Shown here one piece after another: positions 8,424-16,264 of a DNA stretch of 25,648 bases (position 1 is the stretch's first letter; each line of letters opens with the position of its first letter). The notes under the pieces are model-generated. The model was not told the DNA's origin. It did not search any database and saw only the letters and a list, made by a program, of their open reading frames with translations. The stretch comes from Thiocapsa sp. UBA6158 (lineage in GTDB: Bacteria > Pseudomonadota > Gammaproteobacteria > Chromatiales > Chromatiaceae): positions 1-25,648 of the forward strand of contig NZ_DIUM01000023.1 of assembly GCF_002423035.1 (NCBI RefSeq). The letters are read 5' to 3'. The position numbers and the translations under genes are program-made.

Positions 8424-9376
8424 TAACGAACCAAGACGGAACCCCAGGTGAAACCGCCTCCGAAGGCTTCCATCAGGAGGAGCTCGCCACGTTGAATACG
8501 CCCGTCGCGCACCGCTTGATCGAACGCCAGCGGAATGGATGCGGCGGAGGTGTTGCCGTGCTCGGCAACCGTGACCACGACACGTTCCATCGGCAGATCC
8601 AGCTTACGCGCGGTCGCCTGGATGATCCGGATATTCGCCTGGTGCGGGATCAACCAGTCGATGTCCGACTTGGCCAGACCGGCGGCCTCGAGGGTCTCGT
8701 CGACGATCCGTCCGAGCGTGGTCACGGCGACTCGGAAGACCTCGTTGCCCTTCATTTCGATGAAGCGGGCGTCCGGGTTCCCATTGCCGAGGCCGCCCGG
8801 GACCTGAAGCAGGTCCTTGTAGGCACCGTCGGCATGCAGGTGCGTGGAAATGATGCCAGGCTCGTCCGCCGCCTCCAAGACCACCGCCCCTGCGCCGTCT
8901 CCGAAGAGCACGCAGGTCCCGCGGTCCTCCCAGTTGAGGATGCGCGACAGTGTCTCGGCTCCGACCACCAGTGCGCGTTTTGCCGCGCCGGTTCGGATGA
9001 ACTTATCGGCAACCCCGACGGCGTAGACAAAACCCGTGCAGACCGCTTGAAGATCGAAGGCCGGACAACCGTGCACGCCGAGACGCTGCTGCAGAAGACA
9101 GGCGGTGCTCGGGAAGAACTGGTCCGGCGTGGTCGTGGCGACGATAATCAGATCGATGTCGGACGGTTGGAGACCGGCCGCATCGAGCGCTCGGCGGGCG
9201 GCCGCCTCGGCGAGATCGCAACAGGTCTCCCCATCGGAGACCAAATGGCGCTTCTCGATTCCGGTGCGCTCGAAGATCCAGGTCGCCGTGGTGTCGACGA
9301 TCGCTTCGAGATCGGCATTCGTCAGCGTCCGGGCCGGAAGGTGGCTCCCGGTTCCCAGGATGCGCGAGTAAATCAT
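8420..9376 (-). CDS. fabH: Beta-ketoacyl-ACP synthase III
   Basis: This 318-aa enzyme starts fatty-acid synthesis by condensing acetyl-CoA (or another primer) with malonyl-ACP. The triad is C113 in DLQAVCTGF, H245 in IPHQAN and N275 in EHGNTSAAS. The WIFERTGI motif is at 33-40 and the terminal GGGFTWGSVLVRY is typical. Length matches E. coli (317 aa). The start ATG shares one base with the plsX stop (TGATG), so translation is coupled. Primer preference cannot be decided from sequence by eye. Confidence 0.97.
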   Translation of the reverse strand: MIYSRILGTGSHLPARTLTNADLEAIVDTTATWIFERTGIEKRHLVSDGETCCDLAEAAARRALDAAGLQPSDIDLIIVATTTPDQFFPSTACLLQQRLGVHGCPAFDLQAVCTGFVYAVGVADKFIRTGAAKRALVVGAETLSRILNWEDRGTCVLFGDGAGAVVLEAADEPGIISTHLHADGAYKDLLQVPGGLGNGNPDARFIEMKGNEVFRVAVTTLGRIVDETLEAAGLAKSDIDWLIPHQANIRIIQATARKLDLPMERVVVTVAEHGNTSAASIPLAFDQAVRDGRIQRGELLLMEAFGGGFTWGSVLVRY

Positions 9377-10404
9377 CAGGCGATCGCCTTGTATTGTCCG
9401 CTGTCGATGTGCCGGCCGACTTGTTCGCCGATCCGCTTGGGGATGTTCGCGTGAATCTCTTTCAGGGCGATGTGGATCGCATTCTCGAACGCCACCTCAT
9501 CTGCCCCGCCGTGGCTCTTGATGACGATTCCGCGCAGGCCGAGAAGACTGGCACCATTGTAGCGGCGCGGGTCCATCGTGCGGCGAAACTGCTTGAGAAT
9601 CGGCATCGCGGCAAGCCCGGCAAGCCGGCTGAACCAGGTCCGCTTGAACTGCGTGCTCAAGGAATGCCGCACGAACTTGGCCACCCCTTCGCTGCATTTG
9701 AGGGCTACGTTGCCGACGAATCCGTCCGCCACGACCACGTCGATGTCGTCCAGAAAGATGCCGTCGCCTTCGATGTAGCCGACATAGTTCAAATCGCTGC
9801 GCAGCAGCAGCTCGTTGGCCTGCTTGACCTGCTCGTTGCCCTTGATCTCTTCCTGTCCGATGTTCAGGAGCGCCACGCGCGGTGCGGCGACGCCTTCGAC
9901 GGCCGTCACCAACTCGCTGCCCATCACCGCGAACTGGAAGAGATGCTCGGCCGTGCAATCCACGTTCGCACCCAGGTCGAGCATGTGGGTATGCCCGTGC
10001 AGGGAGGGTACGGCGGTGATGATCGCCGGGCGATCGACGCTCGGCAGTGTCTTGAGGACGAAACGCGCGGTCGCCATCAGGGCACCGGTGTTGCCGGCAC
10101 TGACGCAGGCGTCGGCGTCACCGCTCTTCACCAGATCGATGGCCACACGCATCGAGGAGTCCTTCTTTCCTCTCAGCGCCTTGGAAGGCGACTCGTCCAT
10201 CGCGACTTCCTGAGTCGTGGGGCGAATCTTCAGCCGAGACCGATCGGCGTTTCCGAGATGCTCGGCGATCTTGGCCTCGTCGCCGACGAGGATCAGATCG
10301 ACGCGCGCGGAGGCTGCGAGAAAGCGCAGCGCGGCCGCCACGACGACGCCCGGGCCATGATCACCGCCCATGGCGTCGAGCGCGATTGTCGAGACAGATC
10401 CCAT
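9376..10404 (-). CDS. plsX: Phosphate acyltransferase PlsX
   Basis: This 342-aa peripheral membrane enzyme converts acyl-ACP to acyl-phosphate for glycerolipid synthesis with PlsY. The N-terminal IALDAMGGDHGP and the SAGNTGALMA, LDLGANVDC and VADGFVGNVALK segments are diagnostic. The frame is open up to a GTG at 10470, but that start would overlap the rpmF end. The ATG at 10404 puts IALDAMGGD at residue 7, as in the family, and gives a normal length. It lies 62 bp after rpmF and overlaps fabH by one base. The rpmF-plsX-fabH order is highly conserved in Gammaproteobacteria. Confidence 0.94.
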   Translation of the reverse strand: MGSVSTIALDAMGGDHGPGVVVAAALRFLAASARVDLILVGDEAKIAEHLGNADRSRLKIRPTTQEVAMDESPSKALRGKKDSSMRVAIDLVKSGDADACVSAGNTGALMATARFVLKTLPSVDRPAIITAVPSLHGHTHMLDLGANVDCTAEHLFQFAVMGSELVTAVEGVAAPRVALLNIGQEEIKGNEQVKQANELLLRSDLNYVGYIEGDGIFLDDIDVVVADGFVGNVALKCSEGVAKFVRHSLSTQFKRTWFSRLAGLAAMPILKQFRRTMDPRRYNGASLLGLRGIVIKSHGGADEVAFENAIHIALKEIHANIPKRIGEQVGRHIDSGQYKAIA

Positions 10405-10466
10405 CCCGATGCTGTTTGAGCCGCGGCTGTGTGCTGGGTTGAGGGCTCCAAGTCGAGCGCGTGCGG

Positions 10467-10643
10467 TCACTCAGAGCGATCCAGAACCTTACGGCCGCGG
10501 TAGAAACCGTCAGGTGTCACATGGTGGCGAAGATGGGTCTCGCCGCTGGTGGGATCCACCGACAGGGTCGGCTTGCTCAGGGCGTCGTGGGAGCGACGCA
10601 TGCCGCGCTTGGACGGGGTCTTTCGATTTTGTTGAACGGCCAT
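10467..10643 (-). CDS. rpmF: 50S ribosomal protein L32
   Basis: This 58-aa basic protein matches L32 from start to end: MAVQQNRKTPSKRGMRRSHD at 1-20, then HLRHHVTPDGFYRGRK near the C-terminus. The bacterial L32 form without zinc-binding cysteines is present, as in E. coli (57 aa). It is a structural protein of the large subunit. Its position between yceD and plsX is the conserved gammaproteobacterial order, which links ribosome and lipid synthesis. The start ATG at 10643 has a GGAG-like site (TCGGAGATC) upstream. Confidence 0.96.
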   Translation of the reverse strand: MAVQQNRKTPSKRGMRRSHDALSKPTLSVDPTSGETHLRHHVTPDGFYRGRKVLDRSE

Positions 10644-10742
10644 CTTTGATCTCCGAATGAGGCGCGGCCGCCGCTTGGGCGGGAGCGCAATCTGTTGTCC
10701 AATCCATCAAGAGCGTCGGGCACGGCAGCAGGACTCCGCTGA

Positions 10743-10761
10743 GGGTGCGATCGTTGCACCC
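10743..10761. other. Small hairpin in the yceD-rpmF gap
   Basis: GGGTGC and GCACCC are separated by seven bases, about 30 bp after the yceD stop on its strand. No T-run follows. It lies in the 148-bp gap before rpmF and could pause transcription or process the transcript; the evidence is only the short stem. Confidence 0.25.
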
Positions 10762-10791
10762 CTTTCAGCCATGCCGATGGACGCGAGTGTC

Positions 10792-11382
10792 TCATGCCTG
10801 CTGCGTGCGCTTGAGTGCGGCCAAAATCTCGAATGGCCGGCGTTTCACATCCGACTCCGCCGCCGCGTCTCCGGGCGATGCTGCCGCCTCGACAGCCTCG
10901 GTTGGCCCCGCCGCACAGACCCCGAGCGGATGGCGCGGGATCGCGGGCAGCGCCAACAGCAGCTCGTCCTCGACGAGATCCACCGGATTGAGCCGCTCAT
11001 CGGCGACCATCCACGGGTCGAGATCCTCGGGCAGGTCGAGCGCGTCTTCGTCCCGCCGGATCAGCGCCAGCGCAATCGGCGCATCGACTGGAAACTCGAC
11101 CTCGTCGAGGCAGCGCTGGCAACGTAATTTCAGGGTCGCACGCACGCGCCCGGTGACGACGCACCGACCCTTTCGATCGCGAGCGAACAGCAACTCGTAG
11201 CGTGCCGCGTCGACGCTCGCGCTGTCCTCGAGTGGCGAAGCGGACTGCGGCGTAGCCGGCTCGAGACTGCCCGTGGCGGCAGCAAGCCGCGGCATCTCAT
11301 TCAACGATACAGCGCCGCTGAAGGTTAGCTCACGGCGACATGCACGCCAAGGGTCGATCAGATCAAGATGTGCGCCAGACAT
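10792..11382 (-). CDS. yceD: DUF177 / YceD family protein (large-subunit rRNA accumulation protein)
   Basis: This 196-aa protein has the DUF177 signature: LKLRCQRCLDEVEFPVD with C88 and C91, then VEDELLLALPAIPRH, and PFEILAALKR at the C-terminus. The E. coli and plant homologues are linked to 23S rRNA accumulation; the molecular role is not settled. The frame is open further upstream (TTG at 11421, ATG at 11403). I prefer the ATG at 11382, since the E. coli protein begins just before the matching LDLIDPWR strand. Relative to E. coli (173 aa) it has an insertion of about 20 residues, rich in Ala, Pro and Ser, near 35-58. It is the first gene of the yceD-rpmF-plsX-fab block. Confidence 0.87.
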   Translation of the reverse strand: MSGAHLDLIDPWRACRRELTFSGAVSLNEMPRLAAATGSLEPATPQSASPLEDSASVDAARYELLFARDRKGRCVVTGRVRATLKLRCQRCLDEVEFPVDAPIALALIRRDEDALDLPEDLDPWMVADERLNPVDLVEDELLLALPAIPRHPLGVCAAGPTEAVEAAASPGDAAAESDVKRRPFEILAALKRTQQA

Positions 11383-11391
11383 AAGCGCGCA

Positions 11392-11421
11392 AAAGTAGCG
11401 CATATCGGATCGCAGCGTCAA
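11392..11421 (-). promoter_or_regulatory. Candidate sigma-70-type promoter for the yceD-rpmF-plsX operon
   Basis: On the minus strand TTGACG (11421-11416, 5 of 6 to the -35 consensus) is followed after 18 nt by TACTTT (11397-11392, only 3 of 6 to the -10 consensus). Transcription would begin almost at the chosen ATG (11382), giving a very short or absent leader. The -35 abuts the AAACCGCGTCC-type palindrome at 11424-11462. The weak -10 keeps confidence low. Confidence 0.3.
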
Positions 11422-11423
11422 CC

Positions 11424-11462
11424 TAAACCGCGTCCCGAGCGCGATCAGGCATGACGCGGTTG
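11424..11462. repeat. Short member (39 bp) of the AAACCGCGTCC palindromic repeat family
   Basis: Arms AACCGCGTC (11426-11434) and GACGCGGTT (11453-11461) form a perfect 9-bp inverted repeat around 18 bases. The left half, TAAACCGCGTCCCGAGCGCG, aligns closely with the left half of the 84-bp element at 22186-22269. It lies in the gap between oadB and yceD, directly upstream of the candidate yceD promoter. This copy looks like an internally shortened version of the longer elements. Confidence 0.6.
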
Positions 11463-11516
11463 CACCGAATCACAGACCCGGCAGGCGGACGACCGGCATC
11501 CGGAGCAAGTCGACGT

Positions 11517-11538
11517 ACGGCCGCGATGTCGCGGCCGT
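11517..11538. terminator. Hairpin downstream of oadB (possible terminator, no T-run)
   Basis: ACGGCCGCG, loop ATGT, CGCGGCCGT: a perfect 9-bp stem 46 bp beyond the oadB stop. It is the best candidate for ending the oad transcript before yceD. No T-run follows on the minus strand, so it may be a pause or Rho-linked site rather than a true intrinsic terminator. Confidence 0.4.
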
Positions 11539-11584
11539 CAATCACTTGTGCGCCACACGAGGCGATCGGCTGCCGAATCGAGCG

Positions 11585-12718
11585 CTACGGGCCCACGAGG
11601 GCAAGCAAGACGCCGGCGGCGACCGCCGAGCCGATCACACCCGCCACATTCGGACCCATGGCGTGCATCAGCAGAAAATTGTGGTGGTTTTCTTCCAGCC
11701 CGACCTTGTTCACGACCCGCGCAGCCATGGGGACCGCCGAGACGCCCGCTGCACCGATCAAAGGGTTCACCTTCCCTCCGCTGAGACGACACATGATCTT
11801 GCCCATGATGACGCCGGCGGCCGTCCCGATGCTGAAGGCAATGGCGCCGAGGACCAGAATCCCCAGCGTCTGCGTCGTGAGAAAGAGCTCGCCCGAGAGC
11901 TTGGAGCCGATCGCCAAACCCAGCAGGATGGTGACGACGTTGATGATCTCGTTTTGAGCCGCCCGACTGAGACGCTCCACGACGCCACTTTCACGCAGCA
12001 AATTCCCCAAGGTGAGCATCCCGATCAGCGGAGCTGCCGAGGGCAACAGCAGTGCACAGAGAAAGAGCACGACGAGGGGGAAGAGAATCCGCTCCAAGCG
12101 CGAGACGGGGCGCAGCTGTTCCATGACGACACCGCGCTCGGCCTTGGTCGTCAAGGCACGCATGATCGGTGGCTGAATGATCGGCACCAGCGCCATGTAG
12201 GAGTAAGCGGCGACCGCGATCGCGCCGAGGAGATCGGGGGCAAGGCGCGAGGCCAGAAAGATGGCTGTCGGCCCGTCCGCCCCGCCGATGATGCCGATCG
12301 CCGCGGCATCGGCCAGACTGAAGTCGAAGCCCGGCAATAGATTGAGTGCAAGCGCACCGATGAGGGTCGCGAAGATCCCGAACTGCGCCGCGGCCCCGAG
12401 GATCAGGGTCGAGGGCCTGGCGATCAGTGCGCTGAAATCGGTCAGGGCGCCGACGCCGAGGAAGATGAGCAGCGGAAAGATCCCGGTCTCGACGCCGACG
12501 TGATAGATCATCCCGATCATCCCGTCCGGCCCCGCCATGCCGGCGACCGGGATGTTCGACAGGATCGCACCGAAGCCGATCGGCAGCAGCAGGAGCGGCT
12601 CGAAGCGCTTGGCGATCGCCAGATAAATGAGTCCAACCCCGACCAGGAGCATGAGCAGCTCGCGCCAGGTGACATTGGCGATGCCCGTGGACTGCCAGAG
12701 TGTGAGAAGCGCCTCCAT
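11585..12718 (-). CDS. oadB: Oxaloacetate decarboxylase beta subunit (Na+-translocating membrane subunit)
   Basis: This 377-aa multi-spanning membrane protein couples decarboxylation of carboxybiotin to Na+ export. The family core is clear: LLLLPIGFGAILSNIP, the FLGVGALTDFSALIA loop and GIIGGADGPTAIF at 142-154, whose aspartate (D148) corresponds to the essential Na+-site Asp of the family. NVVTILLGLAIGSKLS and the C-terminal LMHAMGPNVAGVIGSAVAAG also fit. The family is 370-435 aa; this is the short form. It starts 5 bp after the oadA stop. Glutaconyl-CoA and methylmalonyl-CoA decarboxylase beta subunits are very similar, so substrate assignment rests on the linked oadA. Confidence 0.93.
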   Translation of the reverse strand: MEALLTLWQSTGIANVTWRELLMLLVGVGLIYLAIAKRFEPLLLLPIGFGAILSNIPVAGMAGPDGMIGMIYHVGVETGIFPLLIFLGVGALTDFSALIARPSTLILGAAAQFGIFATLIGALALNLLPGFDFSLADAAAIGIIGGADGPTAIFLASRLAPDLLGAIAVAAYSYMALVPIIQPPIMRALTTKAERGVVMEQLRPVSRLERILFPLVVLFLCALLLPSAAPLIGMLTLGNLLRESGVVERLSRAAQNEIINVVTILLGLAIGSKLSGELFLTTQTLGILVLGAIAFSIGTAAGVIMGKIMCRLSGGKVNPLIGAAGVSAVPMAARVVNKVGLEENHHNFLLMHAMGPNVAGVIGSAVAAGVLLALVGP

Positions 12719-12723
12719 GCCGC

Positions 12724-14511
12724 TCAGCCCAGGGTGAGGAGCGTCTGGCCGACTTGGAGGCTGTCGCCTTCCTTGACCGATACCGCAAGCACGGTGCCGG
12801 CTTCAGGCGAGCGGACCTCGGTCTCCATCTTCATCGCCTCGAGCAGCATGATCAGCTCACCGGAGGCGATGACCTGCCCCGGTTTGACCTTGACCGCCAC
12901 CACGGTGCCCGCGAGCGGCGCCGGCACGCCCCGGCCGGCGACGGGGGGCGGCAAAGCGGCGCTCGGCACGGCGGCGAGCTGCTCGACCGCACCTTCCGGG
13001 GAAACTAGGACATGGTAGCTGTGACCGTCGACCTCCACCCGATAGCGCTCGGCGACGGCAGCGACCGCAAGCGACGCCGGTGCGGTCTCCGCGACGGTCG
13101 GGCGAGCCGGCTCGGCCCATGGCGGTGGCTCGAAGACACTCGGATTCGCGCGATGTTCCAGGAACTTCAGCCCGACCTGCGGAAACAGGGCATAGGTCAG
13201 CACATCGTCCACGAGATCCGAGGCAAGCGCGATGGAGCGCTCCTCGGCCAGGTGTTGCAGCTCTGCAGTGAGCGCATCGAGTTCGGGTGTCAGATTGTCG
13301 GCCGGACGGCAGGTGATCGGCGCCTCGCCCGCGCCCAGGACGCGCTGTTGAAGCTCGAGGTTCACCGGGGCCGGGGTCGCACCGTACTCGCCTTTGAGGA
13401 CGCCGGCGGTCTCGTTGGTGATGCTCTTGTAGCGCTCGCCCATCAGGACGTTGAGCACGGCCTGGCTGCCGACGATCTGGGAGGTCGGCGTCACCAGCGG
13501 GATGAACCCCAGTTCCTCGCGCACCCTGGGGATCTCGGCAAGCACCTCGTCGAGACGGTCGGTGGCCCCCTGCTCGCGCAGCTGGTTCTCCATGTTGGTG
13601 AGCATGCCGCCGGGCACCTGAGCGACCAGGATGCGCGAGTCCACGCCCTTGAGCGCGCCCTCGAACTTGGCGTATTTCTTACGGACCTCGCGGAAATAGG
13701 CAGCGATCTCTTCGAGCAGGAGGAGATTCAATCCGGTCGAGCGGTCCGTATCGTCCAGGATGGCGACTACCGACTCGGTCGGCGAATGGCCATAGGTCAT
13801 GCTCATCGAGGAGATGGAGGTATCGACCATGTCGATGCCCGCCTCGGCCGCCTTCAGGATCGTGCAGGTACTCATGCCGGTCGTGGCGTGACTCTGCATG
13901 GCGATCGGGACGCTGCAGGTCGCCTTCAACCGGGTGACCAGGGCCTCGGCGACATAGGGCTTGAGCAGGCCGGCCATGTCCTTGATGCAGATTGAATGAC
14001 AACCCATGTCTTCGAGTCGACGACCCATGTCGACCCAGTACTCCAGATCATGCACCGGGCTGACCGTGTAGGACATGGTGCCTTGGGCGTGCTTGCCGGT
14101 CGCCAAGGCGGCCTTCACCGAGGTCTCGAGGTTACGCACATCGTTCATGGCGTCGAAGATGCGGAAAACGTCGATCCCGTTGAGGGCGGCGCGCTCCACG
14201 AAGGTCTCGACCAGGTCGTCGGCATAATGACGGTAACCGAGCAGGTTTTGCCCGCGCAGCAGCATCTGCTGAGGCGTTTTCGGCATCGCCGCCTTAAGCA
14301 GGCGCAACCGCTCCCAAGGGTCTTCGCCGAGATAGCGGATACAGGCATCGAAGGTCGCCCCGCCCCAGCTCTCGAGCGACCAGTAGCCGACCTCGTCCAG
14401 CTTGGGTGCGATGGGGAGCATGTCCTCGATGCGCAGACGGGTCGCGAGCAGCGACTGGTGGGCATCGCGCAGGACGACATCGGTGATCGCAAGTCGATTG
14501 GATGGCTTCAT
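12724..14511 (-). CDS. oadA: Oxaloacetate decarboxylase alpha subunit (carboxyltransferase + biotin carrier)
   Basis: This 595-aa protein moves CO2 from oxaloacetate to its own biotin. An N-terminal carboxyltransferase TIM barrel begins ITDVVLRDAHQS (D16 metal ligand), has K177 in CIKDMAGLL, then QSHATTG at 206-212. A PYC_OADA domain follows with GGMLTNMENQL and FIPLVTPTSQIVGSQAV. A Pro/Ala linker leads to a biotinyl domain with the target lysine K561 in EAMKMETE. Compared with V. cholerae numbering (offset 1), the first His of the HxH metal pair is Gln206 here, which is odd. The frame is open 54 codons further upstream, but that extension is Arg/Ala-rich and not conserved; the ATG at 14511 gives the normal start MKPSNRLAITDVVLRD. 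It is followed by oadB. Related PycB-type subunits are the alternative. Confidence 0.92.
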   Translation of the reverse strand: MKPSNRLAITDVVLRDAHQSLLATRLRIEDMLPIAPKLDEVGYWSLESWGGATFDACIRYLGEDPWERLRLLKAAMPKTPQQMLLRGQNLLGYRHYADDLVETFVERAALNGIDVFRIFDAMNDVRNLETSVKAALATGKHAQGTMSYTVSPVHDLEYWVDMGRRLEDMGCHSICIKDMAGLLKPYVAEALVTRLKATCSVPIAMQSHATTGMSTCTILKAAEAGIDMVDTSISSMSMTYGHSPTESVVAILDDTDRSTGLNLLLLEEIAAYFREVRKKYAKFEGALKGVDSRILVAQVPGGMLTNMENQLREQGATDRLDEVLAEIPRVREELGFIPLVTPTSQIVGSQAVLNVLMGERYKSITNETAGVLKGEYGATPAPVNLELQQRVLGAGEAPITCRPADNLTPELDALTAELQHLAEERSIALASDLVDDVLTYALFPQVGLKFLEHRANPSVFEPPPWAEPARPTVAETAPASLAVAAVAERYRVEVDGHSYHVLVSPEGAVEQLAAVPSAALPPPVAGRGVPAPLAGTVVAVKVKPGQVIASGELIMLLEAMKMETEVRSPEAGTVLAVSVKEGDSLQVGQTLLTLG

Positions 14512-14682
14512 GCGGGACTCGATCTCGGGGTTGGGTGATGTTCGGTCAGCGGGGCGTGCGCCGATCGACGCCCCGGCTCGATGCCTGCGCAACGGGGAGG
14601 CCCGTCGCGCTCGCGCGACGCACATCGGCAGAAAACGGGGAGCGAGCGCAAGGACGCGAGCGAGGCACGACAAGCCTCGGTA
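14512..14682. other. oadG-oadA intercistronic spacer with GC-rich hairpin
   Basis: A 171-bp gap separates oadG from oadA, unusually wide for this operon. It contains a perfect 7-bp stem CGTCGCG / CGCGACG with loop CTCG at 14603-14620. It also contains GCGAGCG-type direct repeats nearby (14640-14665). The frame of oadA stays open through it, but the encoded peptide is low-complexity. I see no second gene here. Confidence 0.4.
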
Positions 14683-14943
14683 TCAAGGACGATGGCGTCG
14701 GCGATGCGTCTGGATCGCAGCGCCGATGACTGCGATCAGTCGCGCGTCGTCCTGCGGGGGCGCGAGCGCATGACCCCCGGCCGTCATCGCCGGGAGCGTC
14801 TCCTCGGGGCCCCAGCGTGCCACCGCCTTCGACATCAGCACCAGCAGGCCGACCAGCATCGCGAGGAAGGCAAAGACGATGCCCAAGCCGATGGCCATCA
14901 GCCAGAGGCCCTCGATCAACAGATCCGCGACGGCAGTATCCAT
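14683..14943 (-). CDS. oadG: Oxaloacetate decarboxylase gamma subunit
   Basis: This 86-aa protein has one N-terminal membrane helix (about 11-38, LWLMAIGLGIVFAFLAMLVG) and a hydrophilic tail ending in His/Arg residues (QTHRRRHRP). This is the OadG layout: a membrane anchor that holds alpha and beta together, with a metal-binding tail that speeds carboxyl transfer. The sequence is short and divergent, as usual for the family, so position immediately before oadA-oadB is part of the evidence. It starts at ATG 15 bp after the purA stop, so it may share purA's transcript. The spacing to oadA (171 bp) is unusually long. Confidence 0.88.
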   Translation of the reverse strand: MDTAVADLLIEGLWLMAIGLGIVFAFLAMLVGLLVLMSKAVARWGPEETLPAMTAGGHALAPPQDDARLIAVIGAAIQTHRRRHRP

Positions 14944-14958
14944 GGCGTCAGACAGACA

Positions 14959-16254
14959 TCAGACATCGAAAGGGTGGCGACGGACGAGGGTCTCGACCCG
15001 GTCCGGACCCGTGGAAACGAGGTCGATCGGGACCCCGCCCAGCTGCTCGATGGTCTCGAGATAGGCACGCGCCGCCGCGGGCAGCGCATCGTAGGAGGTC
15101 GTGCCGACCGTGGACTCCGACCAGCCCGGCAGCTCGATATAGCGCGGCTCGCACCGCTCGAGCGCGTCGGATCCGACCGGCGGGGTCTCGATCTCCTCGC
15201 CGTCGACGACATAGCTCGTACAAATCTTGATGGTCTCCAGACCGTCGAGCACGTCGAGCTTGGTGATGCAGATGCCGGTGACGCTGTTGATGGCGAGCGA
15301 GCGTTTGAGCGCGACCATGTCGAGCCAACCGCAGCGACGCTTGCGCCCGGTGGTCGCACCGAATTCGTTGCCGCGCCTGCCCAGAACCTCGCCCACGTTG
15401 TCGAACAGCTCGGTCGGGAAGGGACCGGCGCCCACGCGCGTGGTGTAGGCCTTCACGATCCCGAGGATGTAATCCAGGTCGCGCGGACCGACACCGCTGC
15501 CGCTCGACGCCCCGCCGGCCGTCGTCGTGGACGAGGTCACGTAGGGATAGGTGCCGTGGTCGATGTCGAGCAAGGCCCCTTGAGCACCTTCGAACAGGAC
15601 GTCTTTGCCTTCGGCACGGCAGCTGTGCAGATATCCGGGGACATCCATCACCAGGGGACGCAGCACCTCGGCATGACCGAGGAACTCGTCGAGAACCGCG
15701 GTATAGTCAACCGAAGCCGCCTTGAAGTAATGCTCGAGCATGAAGTTGTGGTACTCCATGACCTCGCGCAGGCGCTCCTCGAAGTGCCGGGTGTCGAGAA
15801 GCTCGCCGAGGCGAATGCCGCGGCGCGCCGTCTTGTCTTCATAAGCCGGCCCGATGCCTCGGCCGGTGGTACCGATCGCCTTCACACCGCGCGCAAGCTC
15901 GCGCGCCTGGTCGAGCGCGATGTGGTAGGGCAGGATCAGCGGACAGGCCGCACTGATGCCGAGCCGCTCGCGCGCCGGCACGCCCGAGGCTTCGAGCATG
16001 GCGAGCTCTTCCTGCAGCGCCGAGGGCGAGAGCACCACGCCGTTGCCGATCAGGCAGCGCACGCCTTCGCGCAGCACGCCGGATGGGACCAGATGCAGAA
16101 CGGTCTTCACACCGTCGATGACCAGGGTGTGCCCGGCATTGTGGCCCCCTTGAAACCGCACCACAACCGAAGCACGGTCGGTGAGCAGGTCAACCACCTT
16201 ACCTTTGCCTTCATCACCCCATTGGGTGCCGATTACAACGACGTTGTTGCCCAT
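14959..16254 (-). CDS. purA: Adenylosuccinate synthetase
   Basis: This 431-aa enzyme joins aspartate to IMP with GTP, the first committed step to AMP. The P-loop-like IGTQWGDEGKGKVVD is at 8-22 with catalytic D14, and H42 lies in GGHNAGHT. GTTGRGIGPAYEDK, FEGAQGALLDIDHGTYPYVT and GATTGRKRRCGW follow in order. Length equals E. coli PurA (432 aa). It lies 10 bp after hisZ, the conserved hisZ-purA pair of beta- and gammaproteobacteria. The downstream oadGAB genes follow after 15 bp, which is less usual. Confidence 0.97.
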   Translation of the reverse strand: MGNNVVVIGTQWGDEGKGKVVDLLTDRASVVVRFQGGHNAGHTLVIDGVKTVLHLVPSGVLREGVRCLIGNGVVLSPSALQEELAMLEASGVPARERLGISAACPLILPYHIALDQARELARGVKAIGTTGRGIGPAYEDKTARRGIRLGELLDTRHFEERLREVMEYHNFMLEHYFKAASVDYTAVLDEFLGHAEVLRPLVMDVPGYLHSCRAEGKDVLFEGAQGALLDIDHGTYPYVTSSTTTAGGASSGSGVGPRDLDYILGIVKAYTTRVGAGPFPTELFDNVGEVLGRRGNEFGATTGRKRRCGWLDMVALKRSLAINSVTGICITKLDVLDGLETIKICTSYVVDGEEIETPPVGSDALERCEPRYIELPGWSESTVGTTSYDALPAAARAYLETIEQLGGVPIDLVSTGPDRVETLVRRHPFDV

Positions 16255-16264
16255 CTTTAGTCAT

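Noticed and set aside
11546..12340. 264-codon plus-strand open frame
   Set aside because: Antisense to oadB; the His/Asp/Arg-rich product mirrors a hydrophobic membrane protein read from the wrong strand.
14512..14673. 54-codon N-terminal extension of OadA
   Set aside because: Arg/Ala-rich, not seen in the family, and the internal ATG gives the canonical start.
14581..16260. 559-codon plus-strand open frame
   Set aside because: Antisense to purA and oadG; no recognisable domain and shadow-type composition.
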